Notes: generated by a model from the sequence alone, not told the origin. DNA of 64,000 bases from Prevotella sp. E13-27 (GCF_023217965.1 NZ_JALPSC010000002.1:620001-684000); one strand, 5' to 3'. Positions 25,798 through 33,960 are shown, counted from the first letter of the stretch. Numbers and translations: made by a program.

Positions 25798-25881
25798 ATG
25801 AGGAATCTGAATATGACAGGTACCAGTCCCTTGTCAACCCTTGTCAACCCCCTTGTCAACCCGGAAATAAAAAACCGCTGA
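25798..25881 (+). CDS. Possible 27-residue leader or micro-protein
   Basis: ATG 25798 to TGA 25879-25881 encodes a peptide starting MRNLNMTGTSPL and containing LVNPLVNP, the latter from a short CTTGTCAACC tandem repeat. Evidence for expression is the exact consensus promoter with a ~20-nt leader. The stop lies within the first hairpin arm, so a leader-peptide/attenuator arrangement or a truncated gene are both possible. No family recognised. Confidence 0.35.
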   Translation: MRNLNMTGTSPLSTLVNPLVNPEIKNR

Positions 25882-25943
25882 ACTGATTTGCTAACCCGAT
25901 TACGGTGCTACTCTATCATTTCAGCGGGAGGAAATCGTTTCCT
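25875..25943 (+). terminator. Two consecutive hairpins after the 27-codon ORF
   Basis: CCGCTGAA (25875-25882) pairs with TTCAGCGG (25920-25927) around a 37-nt loop, then AGGAAA-TCG-TTTCCT (25929-25943) followed by TTC. The second resembles a weak terminator. Confidence 0.5.
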
Positions 25944-26165
25944 TTCACGCTTCAAAGATAGACATTATTTCTGATAGTAGCAAGTATTTTAGCGATTATT
26001 TTAAGTTTATCATTATTCCATTTTTTTCATAAACTCGAAGAACGCCAATTGTCTCGCTGGTGAAACTATCTGTGTGCTTGGCTATTTGTAAAGGTTGGGG
26101 AACAGCTATTAATTAAATAATATGTAATTTCAGATTTTAATCACTTTTTTCTCAGTAATTGTTTG

Positions 26166-26253
26166 TATCTTTGCAGGTCGAAGTATACAATGAAAAATGG
26201 CAACAACAGAAGTTAAAATATCAGAACTACCTGAAGAGGTAACAGATGTATGA
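26166..26253 (+). pseudogene. Remnant: -7 box plus 18-codon N-terminal fragment
   Basis: TATCTTTG (26166-26173) precedes ATG 26197, which opens MATTEVKISELPEEVTDV and stops at TGA 26251. The phrase ATTEVKISELPE resembles the opening of Bacteroidetes phage structural proteins as I know them, so this is probably the stub of a deleted gene. Two 6-bp hairpins (GGCGAA/TTCGCC and ACCCCG/CGGGGT) follow before the Abi gene. Confidence 0.35.
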
Positions 26254-26406
26254 ATGGCGAATAATGAGTTCAGGTTCGCCCTATAAAAAAACACTAACCC
26301 CGAAGTATGCGAAAGCAGGGACAACGGGGTCTTACGCTGCAAATATAGGTAGAAAAAATGAAACTTGCAAGAAAAACGACAAAAAATTAAGATAAATTAT
26401 TGAGAA

Positions 26407-27069
26407 ATGGACTCTAAAACGAGTCAAAAGCTTTATTCGGTGCCCAGAATGTGCAAATATCAGAATGCTTGCGCTGGCGACAAGCGGAAGACCATGCAGC
26501 TGTATCGCTACAATCTCAGACTTTGTCAGCGGTTCTATGGTGTTTTGAATTTGTTCGAGGTTATGCTGAGGAACGCTATCAATGAACACTATGCAACCTA
26601 TTATTCCGACCCGGATTGGATTGTCAATCAAGCCGATGCAGGAAAATTGTTGGCTGACGATAAGGATATGATACGAGAAAATGAGGTCGGCTTCAGAAAA
26701 CATAGCATCTATAGTAATGATAAAATGGTGGCATCGTTTACGATGGGGTTCTGGACATTCCTTTTTACAAAGAAGAATTACAAGCGAGGCGGTAAAACGC
26801 TCCTACAAATATTCCCAAACAAGCGTAAAGGCAAGAACCAGGCTGATGTTTACAAAGACCTCACTCATATCCGCGAGTTTCGTAACCGCATTGCTCATCA
26901 TGAACCAATATGCTTCGATGGTTATGGCAACATCAGTACGGACTTTGCTCGTAGGCACTATCAATTAATCTGTGAGTACATTGACTCGATGGGCCAGCAT
27001 CCTGACGATGTGATTCAGTGGGTAGAGAAACCTGATGAAATTTTGGACAAAATAGATAGCATCAGGTGA
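26407..27069 (+). CDS. Abi_2 (AbiD/AbiF-like) abortive-infection family protein
   Basis: 220 residues. Contains LYRYNLRLCQRFYGVLNLFEVMLRNAINEHY near the N-terminus and the diagnostic REFRNRIAHHEPI (Arg159-x4-His164), an RX4H motif as in HEPN-type RNases. Abi_2 proteins are linked to phage exclusion, possibly by RNA cleavage. It is followed 53 nt later by an HNH nuclease gene and then a broken gene and vsr, giving a small defence-type cluster. No good promoter directly upstream; the box at 26166 may serve. Confidence 0.85.
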   Translation: MDSKTSQKLYSVPRMCKYQNACAGDKRKTMQLYRYNLRLCQRFYGVLNLFEVMLRNAINEHYATYYSDPDWIVNQADAGKLLADDKDMIRENEVGFRKHSIYSNDKMVASFTMGFWTFLFTKKNYKRGGKTLLQIFPNKRKGKNQADVYKDLTHIREFRNRIAHHEPICFDGYGNISTDFARRHYQLICEYIDSMGQHPDDVIQWVEKPDEILDKIDSIR

Positions 27070-27122
27070 ATAAGAAAACACAAATCTTTTTCGCTTAAAC
27101 GTAATAAAACCCTACAAATACA

Positions 27123-27893
27123 ATGGCAAGAAGTGATCTGTGGACACGCGAGCAGCTGATTATGGCTTTGAATGTGTATTTCAAGATACCATTCAAGGAC
27201 GTGAAGGAGAAACATCCCCTAATCCAGAAATATGCTCCACTGATAGGCAGGACACCTACTGCGTTGAAAATGAAAATAGGCAACTTCGGACGCCTTGATC
27301 CTTCTTTGAAGGCAAATTACATTACAGGTTTGGAGCATGGTAGTTCTGCAGAGAAACCAATATGGCAAGAGTTTTGGGGCAACCTTGATAAATTGGCATT
27401 TGAAAGTGAACGACTATTTGCAGAAAGGGCAGGAAAGAAAGTTGAAGATACACTGGATGTTGACATACAAAAACTTCCTCAAGGACGTGAGAGAGAAGTT
27501 ATAGTTAGACAGAGGGTAAACCAGCAATTCTTCCGCGATGCAGTGCTGACGGCATATCTTAACCAGTGTTGCATCACAGGAATCACAAACACACCGTTGT
27601 TGGAGGCTTGCCATATATCAGGTTGGGCCGACGATGAGAATAATCGCACTAACCCTAAGAACGGGCTTTGCATGACTCCCACTTTTCATCGAGCCTACGA
27701 TAAGTTTCTGATAGCTATTACACCTGACTACGAGATTATACTGTCAGATGAGATGCTAAGCGGTACCAAGGACGAAACGACGTTAGAGTATCTTCGTGAC
27801 TTGCAAGGACGGCATATTATTATGCCCGAAAAGTTTGCGCCAGAACAAGATTTTCTGGCCCAACACTTCGAGGCATACAGGCAAAGAAAATAA
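27123..27893 (+). CDS. HNH endonuclease family protein
   Basis: 256 residues. The C-terminal half is an HNH_2-type nuclease: RQRVNQQFFRDAVLTAYLNQCCITG, then EACHISGWADDENNRTNPKNGLCMTPTFHRAYDKFLI with His164, Asn and His189. The N-terminal ~80 residues (WTREQLIMALNVYFKIPFKDV ... IGRTPTALKMKIGNFGRLDP) look like a helical DNA-binding segment. Proteins of this build are found as stand-alone or modification-dependent restriction nucleases; target unknown. Probably co-transcribed with the Abi_2 gene; its stop abuts the convergent broken gene. Confidence 0.85.
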   Translation: MARSDLWTREQLIMALNVYFKIPFKDVKEKHPLIQKYAPLIGRTPTALKMKIGNFGRLDPSLKANYITGLEHGSSAEKPIWQEFWGNLDKLAFESERLFAERAGKKVEDTLDVDIQKLPQGREREVIVRQRVNQQFFRDAVLTAYLNQCCITGITNTPLLEACHISGWADDENNRTNPKNGLCMTPTFHRAYDKFLIAITPDYEIILSDEMLSGTKDETTLEYLRDLQGRHIIMPEKFAPEQDFLAQHFEAYRQRK

Positions 27894-28373
27894 TCACTTC
27901 CAGCTATCAGGTTCATGGCTCTCAAGCCAGTTCAGAAGAGCCTCGTGAGCCAATTCCATATCGAGACGTTCTAATGCTTCTTGCACCTTGGTTTTATCGG
28001 AACCAAATTCTTGATATATCCATTGCAAATCGCTCTCGTCAACGTCCTCGTTGTTTAAGTATCTGCATAAAATATCCGAACGCAACACATCATCTCGATG
28101 ATAATAATCTGGTAAATATTCTCCAATGAATTGCCATAGATTGTTTTCGCTACTTGAATCTTTTTTCAAAGGGCCAATGTTAATGTTTGCATCGCCATCC
28201 TTTGTAAAACGAATGCTGATACGACGACTTAATTCTGCAAGGTGGGGTTAGATTACGGATACTTCGACTCGTTCTCTTTGTTCAGCGGCTTTCTCAATAC
28301 ATTTGTTTGTAACCACAGAGACAAAACTCTGGCACATTTCTACGGATTGTTCTTTTTTGATATTGTACTCCAT
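27894..28373 (-). pseudogene. Hypothetical gene split by one in-frame stop
   Basis: ATG at 28373 opens MEYNIKKEQSVEMCQSF and reads 41 codons to a TAA at 28250-28248. The same frame then stays open from 28247 to the stop at 27894 (112 codons, including LAELSRRISIRFTKDGDANI and ending ESHEPDSWK). No frameshift is needed: a single nonsense codon separates the halves, so the original was probably one ~154-residue acidic protein. The downstream half could only start at a TTG (28169). Family not recognised. Convergent with the HNH gene, with no gap. Confidence 0.6.
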
Positions 28374-28472
28374 TTTTTTTCCGCAAAGATACTCCGGCGT
28401 GGTGAATTATCAAAAAAATCCGGCATTCTTTAAGATTTTACCGGCTTTGTTAAGAAATCCAGATTAAATTCA

Positions 28473-28480
28473 TAACTTTG
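28473..28480 (+). promoter_or_regulatory. -7 box upstream of vsr
   Basis: TAACTTTG, 17 nt before the vsr ATG. The nearest TTTG (28446-28449) is 23 nt away, longer than usual. Confidence 0.45.
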
Positions 28481-28496
28481 CATAAAACTTTAGATT

Positions 28497-29018
28497 ATGG
28501 ACCACCTCACTCCACAACAGCGACACAAGAACATGGCGGCGATTCACAATAAGGATACGAAGCCGGAAATGATTGTGCGACGTGGATTGTGGAAACGTGG
28601 TTTTAGATATCGCTTAAATCATAAACGGCTGCCTGGACATCCAGACTTGGTACTAAGGAAGTACAGGACTTGCATCTTCATCAATGGTTGTTTCTGGCAT
28701 GGGCACAATGTGGATTCAAAGAAAATGGAGAGTTCTGTTTGCTGCAAGATTCCAAGTACTAACCATGAATTCTGGGTGGCGAAGATTCGAAGAAATAAGG
28801 AGCGTGATAAGGAGGAGCAACGTAAACTGGCTGAAATGGGCTGGCATTGTATCACCATTTGGGAATGCGAATTGAAGCCTAAACAGAGAGAGCAGATGTT
28901 GGACTCCATCGCCTTTACGTTGAACCATATATGGTTGCAGGATCATGGTGCCAAGAGGGTTCCATATCTCCAACATGAGGAAGAGAATATGCAGATGCCG
29001 ATGGCGGCAGAAGAGTGA
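28497..29018 (+). CDS. vsr: Very-short-patch repair (Vsr) mismatch endonuclease
   Basis: Nicks DNA 5' of T:G mismatches produced by deamination of 5-methylcytosine. 173 residues with the family core: RHKNMAAIHNKDTKPEMIVRRGLWKRGFRYRLN, catalytic Asp50 in PGHPDLVLRKYRTCIFINGCFWHGH (His68), and GWHCITIWECEL. The C-terminus (about 140-173) is longer than in E. coli Vsr. Such genes normally neighbour a C5 cytosine methyltransferase, which is absent from this window, so this may be an orphan left by loss of a restriction-modification unit or may serve a methylase elsewhere. Confidence 0.93.
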   Translation: MDHLTPQQRHKNMAAIHNKDTKPEMIVRRGLWKRGFRYRLNHKRLPGHPDLVLRKYRTCIFINGCFWHGHNVDSKKMESSVCCKIPSTNHEFWVAKIRRNKERDKEEQRKLAEMGWHCITIWECELKPKQREQMLDSIAFTLNHIWLQDHGAKRVPYLQHEEENMQMPMAAEE

Positions 29019-29186
29019 AGCACAGCAGGGACAATCGTTTCAGGGTGTCCCCTGACATAACGAATGAAAGTTTCGTGTTCACAAATATCGTGGTATTAAA
29101 ATACTCAATATTCAAACGTATAAAACTATTTATAGGAAAAATCAATCAGCGAATAAAAAATAAAGTAACAAAAGGAATAAGAAAAG

Positions 29187-29217
29187 TTGGTAACAAGCAA
29201 AGAAGTTACTACCTTTG
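29187..29217 (+). promoter_or_regulatory. Promoter of the rod-like RNA
   Basis: TTG (29187-29189), 20 nt, TACCTTTG (29210-29217). Predicted transcription start near 29224, just before the closing stem of the structured RNA. Confidence 0.85.
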
Positions 29218-29223
29218 CAATCC

Positions 29224-29416
29224 ATAAAAAAAGAGCTTAGACAGCTTTCTCGAAGATTCTAGAACCGCCTAAATTCTAAAAGTCAAATCACGAGTAGATT
29301 GTCTGCCTGCTCACGTCTTGGAGACGTGGGCATTCGGCAGTTACGGCATTCGTGTAATGACTTTAGGCGGTTAATGAATCGATGTTGTTTCTAAAGGTGC
29401 CTGCTCTCCTTTTTTA
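29224..29416 (+). ncRNA. Rod-like structured RNA, candidate 6S RNA
   Basis: About 190 nt between a consensus promoter and a T-run (29410-29415). It folds as one long rod: closing stem AGAGC (29232-29236) / GCTCT (29403-29407); GATTC/GAATC; an 11-bp stem AACCGCCTAAA (29263-29273) / TTTAGGCGGTT (29362-29372); GTCA/TGAC and CACGA/TCGTG; a symmetric ~9x9 internal bubble; CTGCC/GGCAG; and an apical hairpin CACGTCT-TGG-AGACGTG (29312-29328). Size, single rod shape, internal bubble and own promoter suit 6S RNA, but I cannot confirm family conservation. It could instead be a leader RNA for the gene at 29448. Confidence 0.5.
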
Positions 29417-29447
29417 GTGAACCTTCTTAACCACAATAATTAAAAAC

Positions 29448-29915
29448 TTGGAATTAGCAGACTTGCCCATAGGGCAGCATTTAGGTGGTATCTACTACAA
29501 CTTACAGGGTGCCACCATCCACAACATCGTAATAAATGGTAATATGTCGAAAAGTGGCGAGGAACACTACGACAAGAATAAAGAGAATGACTTGCAGAGC
29601 AAGCAGAACTACACAGAGATAATAAGAAACACGCAACAGTATTTTTGGGGACAGGCTTCCTACGCGGTGTTGTACTGCGTGATGAGGGACTACTTCCAGT
29701 ATTCAGGCAGTATGTCGCAGTTTGAAAGGGAAGTTGAAAACAGTACATACGACTTTGAGCGTAACTATCATTGTCCTGCAGGAACATTGAAGATGGCTTT
29801 CAAGAATAACAAGTACTACAATCTGCCTATAAACCGATGGAAAGAAAATGGAGCATTGGACAGAACGATGACTTTAGTAGATAAACTTAAAGAGAGCATA
29901 GAAGAGTTGTCATAG
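29448..29915 (+). CDS. Hypothetical protein, start uncertain
   Basis: The open frame begins at a TTG (29448) giving 155 residues; an ATG at 29544 gives 123 residues starting MSKSGEEHYDK. The TTG version includes GGIYYNLQGATIHNIVINGN, a beta-rich phrase seen at the start of other Bacteroidales accessory proteins, which favours the longer form. The rest is polar with conserved-looking aromatic residues (RNTQQYFWGQASYAVLYCVMRDYFQYSG). No domain recognised. It follows the rod-like RNA by 32 nt and ends before a strong terminator, so it may be expressed by read-through from the RNA promoter. Confidence 0.7.
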   Translation: MELADLPIGQHLGGIYYNLQGATIHNIVINGNMSKSGEEHYDKNKENDLQSKQNYTEIIRNTQQYFWGQASYAVLYCVMRDYFQYSGSMSQFEREVENSTYDFERNYHCPAGTLKMAFKNNKYYNLPINRWKENGALDRTMTLVDKLKESIEELS

Positions 29916-29976
29916 ATAGGCAAATCTTTACCAAGACCTTTACAAAAACCTTTACTTCTTTACAAATACATTTACC

Positions 29977-30009
29977 GATGGCTGGAACTGTTTCAGCCAT
30001 CTTTTTTTT
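29977..30009 (+). terminator. Strong rho-independent terminator
   Basis: GATGGCTG (29977-29984) / CAGCCATC (29994-30001) with a 9-nt loop, then eight T. Before it, 29931-29975 has irregular CTTTACNAA repeats with no ORF. Confidence 0.9.
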
Positions 30010-30243
30010 GCCCATACCTTTGCATCGTCAACAAGGACAAGCGCCTTGATTGACGGTGCTTTTTTCGTTCTTTGAGGTTACACCTCGAAAACATTAGGCG
30101 CTCGGAAGAGCTCAAACAAGTTTGGTTCTTCACTCGCTGTTGCGGTCTTTGACTTATTGATACAGGTATAAATGTTATGCGAGTAAAAACTTTAACTAAT
30201 TAAAGGTCGCATTACAGGGTGCGACGTAAAACAAAAACATGTA

Positions 30244-30594
30244 ATGAATAATAATGTTAGAACATTTGCGCAAGGTGTATGCGATGTGAGCAACACCATG
30301 CGACTGGGCACAAGAAAAGGTGCTCAAACGGTGAAAGAGGCTGAAATTATGGCAAGCGCCATTATGGACCTGATCTACGAACAGGAGCCTGGCATCAACG
30401 CCTTAGTGGTGGCACAGGTGGCGCTGGCTATGGTGAGACGCTATGTGAGGTGTGGCACGCTATGGGCTGTAGGGTCAGAATGTCGTGAGTACATGAACAA
30501 GCTGGAAGAGCTGTTCGAGGGCGATGCCTGGATGCAGCCACGTCATGACCTGAGACTGATAAACATGATGCGCTACGCAAGGAATATTGGTTAG
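30244..30594 (+). CDS. Hypothetical protein of the VirE_N-associated island
   Basis: 116 residues, predicted all-helical, with a hydrophobic segment GINALVVAQVALAMVRRYV (about 51-69). No signal peptide and no known motif. First of four same-strand genes (30244, 30630, 31119, 31473) leading to the VirE_N/DUF3987 protein, so a role in the same replication- or mobility-like module is plausible but not shown. The 334-nt gap before it holds the terminator and no further ORF. Confidence 0.6.
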   Translation: MNNNVRTFAQGVCDVSNTMRLGTRKGAQTVKEAEIMASAIMDLIYEQEPGINALVVAQVALAMVRRYVRCGTLWAVGSECREYMNKLEELFEGDAWMQPRHDLRLINMMRYARNIG

Positions 30595-30629
30595 GAAAGA
30601 AAAACAAAACTTTTAAATTAAAACGTAAA

Positions 30630-30857
30630 ATGAAAATGGTGTTTAATGCTTATTATATCAAGGTGAAGAAGATTTGTGCTTCGTGCCAGCACAGGTGTGT
30701 CAAGAAAGATGGTACGAGGGTCTGCGCCTTGATGATGCTAAAGGTTCAGCAGATGTTCAAGTGCAGGCAGTGGCAGATGAGCGACGGGCTGAGAAACGCT
30801 GGAAAAGGAGATGGGGTGGTGCGCCTCAGAGAAACTAAAGAGATAGTGATTTACTAA
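30630..30857 (+). CDS. Small Cys-rich protein, possible zinc ribbon
   Basis: 75 residues with cysteines at 16, 19, 23, 32 and 45 (ICASCQHRCVKKDGTRVCAL), suggesting one small metal-binding site. Basic (many Lys/Arg) and without signal peptide, so possibly nucleic-acid binding. It lies 35 nt after the previous gene in the same orientation. No family recognised. Confidence 0.5.
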   Translation: MKMVFNAYYIKVKKICASCQHRCVKKDGTRVCALMMLKVQQMFKCRQWQMSDGLRNAGKGDGVVRLRETKEIVIY

Positions 30858-31118
30858 AAACGAATAAGTGATTTTTAAGAAACGAATTTATATAATTAAA
30901 ACGAATTTTATCCACGAATTTATTTTAATAAAAATTCCAAGTAAAATACTAATTAGAATAATTTGTGGACCAAATTAAAATCAATTAGGATAATTTGTTT
31001 CTATGTAAAAAAGTAAATAACCGAGTCGGAGGATGAGCGAGTGGGAAAGTATCCGGATAGAAATTGAGCTCAACTGAAAAACACATCGCTTTCCAAAGCT
31101 CACAAATTCGAATCGATT
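30858..31118. other. AT-rich stretch with iteron-like repeats and DnaA-box-like sites
   Basis: Gene-free. Four direct ACGAAT-type repeats start at 30860, 30882, 30901 and 30914, mostly extended as ACGAATTTAT. TTATCCACG (30908-30916) is one base off the DnaA box TTATCCACA, and TGTGGACCA (30964-30972) is two bases off its complement. AT content is far above the neighbouring genes. The arrangement resembles a small replication origin, next to a primase/helicase-like gene. Confidence 0.35.
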
Positions 31119-31451
31119 ATGAAAAAGTATATTTTTGTTTTAAACGCCATTGAGTTGTTGAACCAACTGGTGAATGGCAAGCGAGTGGAAGGTGTTCTGT
31201 ATGTAGATGAGAACACAGGTAAACTAACCTTTAAGGCATACAATCGAAAGCCATATGTTCGTAAAAAAGACCTACTGGTGAAGAAGTTGCCTTGGGGCTG
31301 GGTGAAGGAGTCAATGGAGCGCATAAAGGTGTTCGGCAGTTTCCCCAAGGAATATAGTACGCCTAAAGTAATGGGGTTGCTGGAGGAGCATACGAAAGAT
31401 GCTAAGAGTGCTCTGATAGACAGAGAACTGGACTTAATAGAGTTTTGTTAA
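31119..31451 (+). CDS. Hypothetical protein upstream of VirE_N/DUF3987 gene
   Basis: 110 residues, basic in the centre (AYNRKPYVRKKDLLVKKLPWGWVKESMERIKVFGSFPKEY) and acidic at the end. No domain recognised. It ends 21 nt before the ATPase gene, so the two are likely co-expressed. A small basic partner, perhaps DNA-binding, is inference from composition and position only. Confidence 0.6.
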   Translation: MKKYIFVLNAIELLNQLVNGKRVEGVLYVDENTGKLTFKAYNRKPYVRKKDLLVKKLPWGWVKESMERIKVFGSFPKEYSTPKVMGLLEEHTKDAKSALIDRELDLIEFC

Positions 31452-31472
31452 CCGAGTTAATGCTGATTCATT

Positions 31473-33956
31473 ATGATATACAAAATCTATTACGAGGGCA
31501 AGCGCAAGTTTGCCCTCCCAGTAAAGAACCGCGAGGAGCTGATGGCGCTGCGTAACTCGAAGGCGAACGTTGACACGCTGGCAAAGGTGCGACAGGGTGA
31601 CGCATCGGCCAAGCCTGGCTTGTTGCAGCTGGCATACAATATAGGACATGTAGAGGGTGCCCTGGCTGGCTGTAAGAGCATAGGCAGCTACTTCTTCCAC
31701 GATGTGGACTGCTATGGAAGTGAACATTCGCAACAGACCAAAGAGTTGATCCTGAGCAAAAAGGATGAGATAGGTCTGAAGATGCTGGAACGAAGCGCCA
31801 GTGGCGGTTGGCACTTGGTGTGCGAGCGACACAGGGGCACAACGATACTGGAGAATCAGGTGCGCGTGGCAACGATTCTGCAACTGGAGATGGACACCTC
31901 GGCGAAGGACTTGCAGAGGGTGGTGTTCTCGACCAGCGGCAGCGAGGAAGACCTGCCTTATCTGGATGATTGTCTCTTTGAAGAGCCCATGACGGCTGAA
32001 GAGTGCGAGAAAGAGTTTAACATGCTGAAGGTGCGCGTGATGCGAGGACAGGAGCAGGTGCCTGCTGGAGCGAAGAAAGCAAATAAGCACTATAAGCCGT
32101 GGGAGGAAGATGAGATGTCTGATGTGAGAAGTAAGAAGGCGCTTGCTACTAGAGGGACACAAGAAGATGTGAAGTTTGAACCTTCTGGAAATACCTATCC
32201 GGACAACTATCACGGCATTCCGTTTACTGCTATATTAAAGAAGTACTGGGAGGTGAACAACAGCGGTTATGAGCCTACGCAAGGTGATAGGGACACGTTG
32301 ACCTATCAGTTGGCGTGCGACTTGAGGCATATCTGCGGCAGAAATTTCGAGTGGCTCGACCAGGTGATTCCATGCTACGACGGTTTTCCATTGGAAGAGA
32401 AGCGGGCGAAGATAAAGAGCGCACTGAGTTCGGAGTTCAACGGATTTCCAGCGCGTCTGCGCAACACCCTCAATGCGCTGGATATTAAGTGCACAGTAGG
32501 GTCGGTTCTTGGCAAGCCAAGCGAGCAAGCTCGAGCGCCGCTGTGCAATTCTGAGGGGGACATGAATCAGCGCTTGTGGGAATGGGGCGCTGAGATTGAG
32601 GAACTGAGCAAGGACTTTCCGCTATTGAAGGACATTTGCAAGGGGCTGAAGAAAAACCAATATCCTGCGGCGCTGTTCGTGGCTGGCGGACTGATGATGA
32701 CGCTGATGACACGCTGTACCTACAGGTTCTATCATCGCCCTGAGGAGCTGCGCAGGCTGAATAACTCGACGCTGATTATTGGCGACCCTGCAAGTGGTAA
32801 GAGCTTTGCAACTCGCTTGTTCAAGCTGTTGGCTTCACCTATCGTGGCTGCTGATAAAGTGGGTAAGGATGCCATAAATGCTTATCGTGAACAGATGCGC
32901 ACAAAGGGCGCTAACAAGGAGAAGCCTAAGAAGCCAAAGGTGGTGGTAAGGATTCACCCAGCGCGAACCTCTAATGCCCAGTTCATTCAGGACATGGTGA
33001 ACGCTGTAGAAGAGGTGAACGGTGAGCCGATGCAGCTGCACATGCTGACATTTGACACAGAGCTGGACAACACGCTGTCGCTTCAGAAGGGTGGTGCCTA
33101 CATAGACAAGCAGGCGCTACAGTTGAAGGCTTTCCATAACGAGGAAGATGGTCAGGCTTACTCGAATGTGGATAGCGTGTTCCAGGAGTTCTATGTGATA
33201 TGGAACTTCATCTATACAGGCACACCTATCGCTCTGAAGAAGATGGTGAACGAGCAGAACTTTGGTTCTGGTTTGGCTACTCGCCTGACGTGCATCCCTC
33301 TGCCAGCTACAAACTTCCAGATGATGAGTCGCGAGAGTACCGTTGACTATGACAGCGACAATCGCCTGAAGGAATGGGCAGAGAAGCTGGACAGGATGAA
33401 GGGTGAGCTCTCAGTTCAGAAGATTGTAGATGAACTCTACGATTGGACGGCACGAAGGATGGCTGATGCAGCAGAGAATGACTCAAAGGCTGACGAGATG
33501 CTGCTAAAGCGCTGTGCATATCATGGCCTGAATTTCGCTGCTCCATTCATCGTGATGCGCCATTGGGACAAGATGAAGCAGGACGGCCAGTACTGGTGTG
33601 GCGAGTTCGAGACAGACGAGGTGGACTGGAAGTTGGCTGAGCTGATAGTGAACATCCAGTATGCCTGTCAGCGCCACTACTTTGGAGCTATGGCAGAGGC
33701 CTATTTTGACAACAAGCTGAAGGATGCAAGCGTGAACGTGCAGCGAAGGCAGAAGACCTACGAGGCCTTCAGCCGATTGCCAGAAGAGTTTACCATCGAT
33801 GATGTGATGCGCTGCTTTGGACTGGCGCAGAACAACTCGGCTCGCGCCAGGGTGTTCCGTCTGATAAAAGATGGATTAATAGAAAAGGTGGATGAGTTTG
33901 TGGAGAACGGCACCACCAAAGCTAAGTACAAAAAGACTGGAACTGTGATGATTTGA
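31473..33956 (+). CDS. VirE_N / BT4734-like and DUF3987 ATPase
   Basis: 827 residues. N-terminal ~200 residues match the BT4734-like/VirE_N domain (IGSYFFHDVDCYG ... LERSASGGWHLVCERH), related in my judgement to primase-type folds. The middle is DUF3987 with Walker A GDPASGKS (437-444), an arginine-rich segment (KVVVRIHPARTSNAQFIQDM) and LTFDTELDN as probable Walker B region. The C-terminal ~70 residues resemble a winged helix (EFTIDDVMRCFGLAQNNSARARVFRLIKDGLIEKV). These proteins are widespread in Bacteroidales next to HU-related and UpxY genes; helicase/primase activity is inferred from domains, not known. Confidence 0.85.
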   Translation: MIYKIYYEGKRKFALPVKNREELMALRNSKANVDTLAKVRQGDASAKPGLLQLAYNIGHVEGALAGCKSIGSYFFHDVDCYGSEHSQQTKELILSKKDEIGLKMLERSASGGWHLVCERHRGTTILENQVRVATILQLEMDTSAKDLQRVVFSTSGSEEDLPYLDDCLFEEPMTAEECEKEFNMLKVRVMRGQEQVPAGAKKANKHYKPWEEDEMSDVRSKKALATRGTQEDVKFEPSGNTYPDNYHGIPFTAILKKYWEVNNSGYEPTQGDRDTLTYQLACDLRHICGRNFEWLDQVIPCYDGFPLEEKRAKIKSALSSEFNGFPARLRNTLNALDIKCTVGSVLGKPSEQARAPLCNSEGDMNQRLWEWGAEIEELSKDFPLLKDICKGLKKNQYPAALFVAGGLMMTLMTRCTYRFYHRPEELRRLNNSTLIIGDPASGKSFATRLFKLLASPIVAADKVGKDAINAYREQMRTKGANKEKPKKPKVVVRIHPARTSNAQFIQDMVNAVEEVNGEPMQLHMLTFDTELDNTLSLQKGGAYIDKQALQLKAFHNEEDGQAYSNVDSVFQEFYVIWNFIYTGTPIALKKMVNEQNFGSGLATRLTCIPLPATNFQMMSRESTVDYDSDNRLKEWAEKLDRMKGELSVQKIVDELYDWTARRMADAAENDSKADEMLLKRCAYHGLNFAAPFIVMRHWDKMKQDGQYWCGEFETDEVDWKLAELIVNIQYACQRHYFGAMAEAYFDNKLKDASVNVQRRQKTYEAFSRLPEEFTIDDVMRCFGLAQNNSARARVFRLIKDGLIEKVDEFVENGTTKAKYKKTGTVMI

Positions 33957-33960
33957 TGTG

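Noticed and set aside
26290..26335. Possible tRNA-like fold before the Abi gene
   Set aside because: Only isolated 6-bp hairpins (ACCCCG/CGGGGT); no T-arm motif or anticodon stem can be laid out.
29224..29416. Retron-type msr-msd RNA
   Set aside because: No reverse transcriptase gene nearby, and the structure is a single rod rather than branched.
31434..32213. 259-codon minus-strand ORF opposite the VirE_N gene
   Set aside because: Overlaps the N-terminal domain of a well-supported gene; composition (His/Leu/Arg) is typical of antisense frames.
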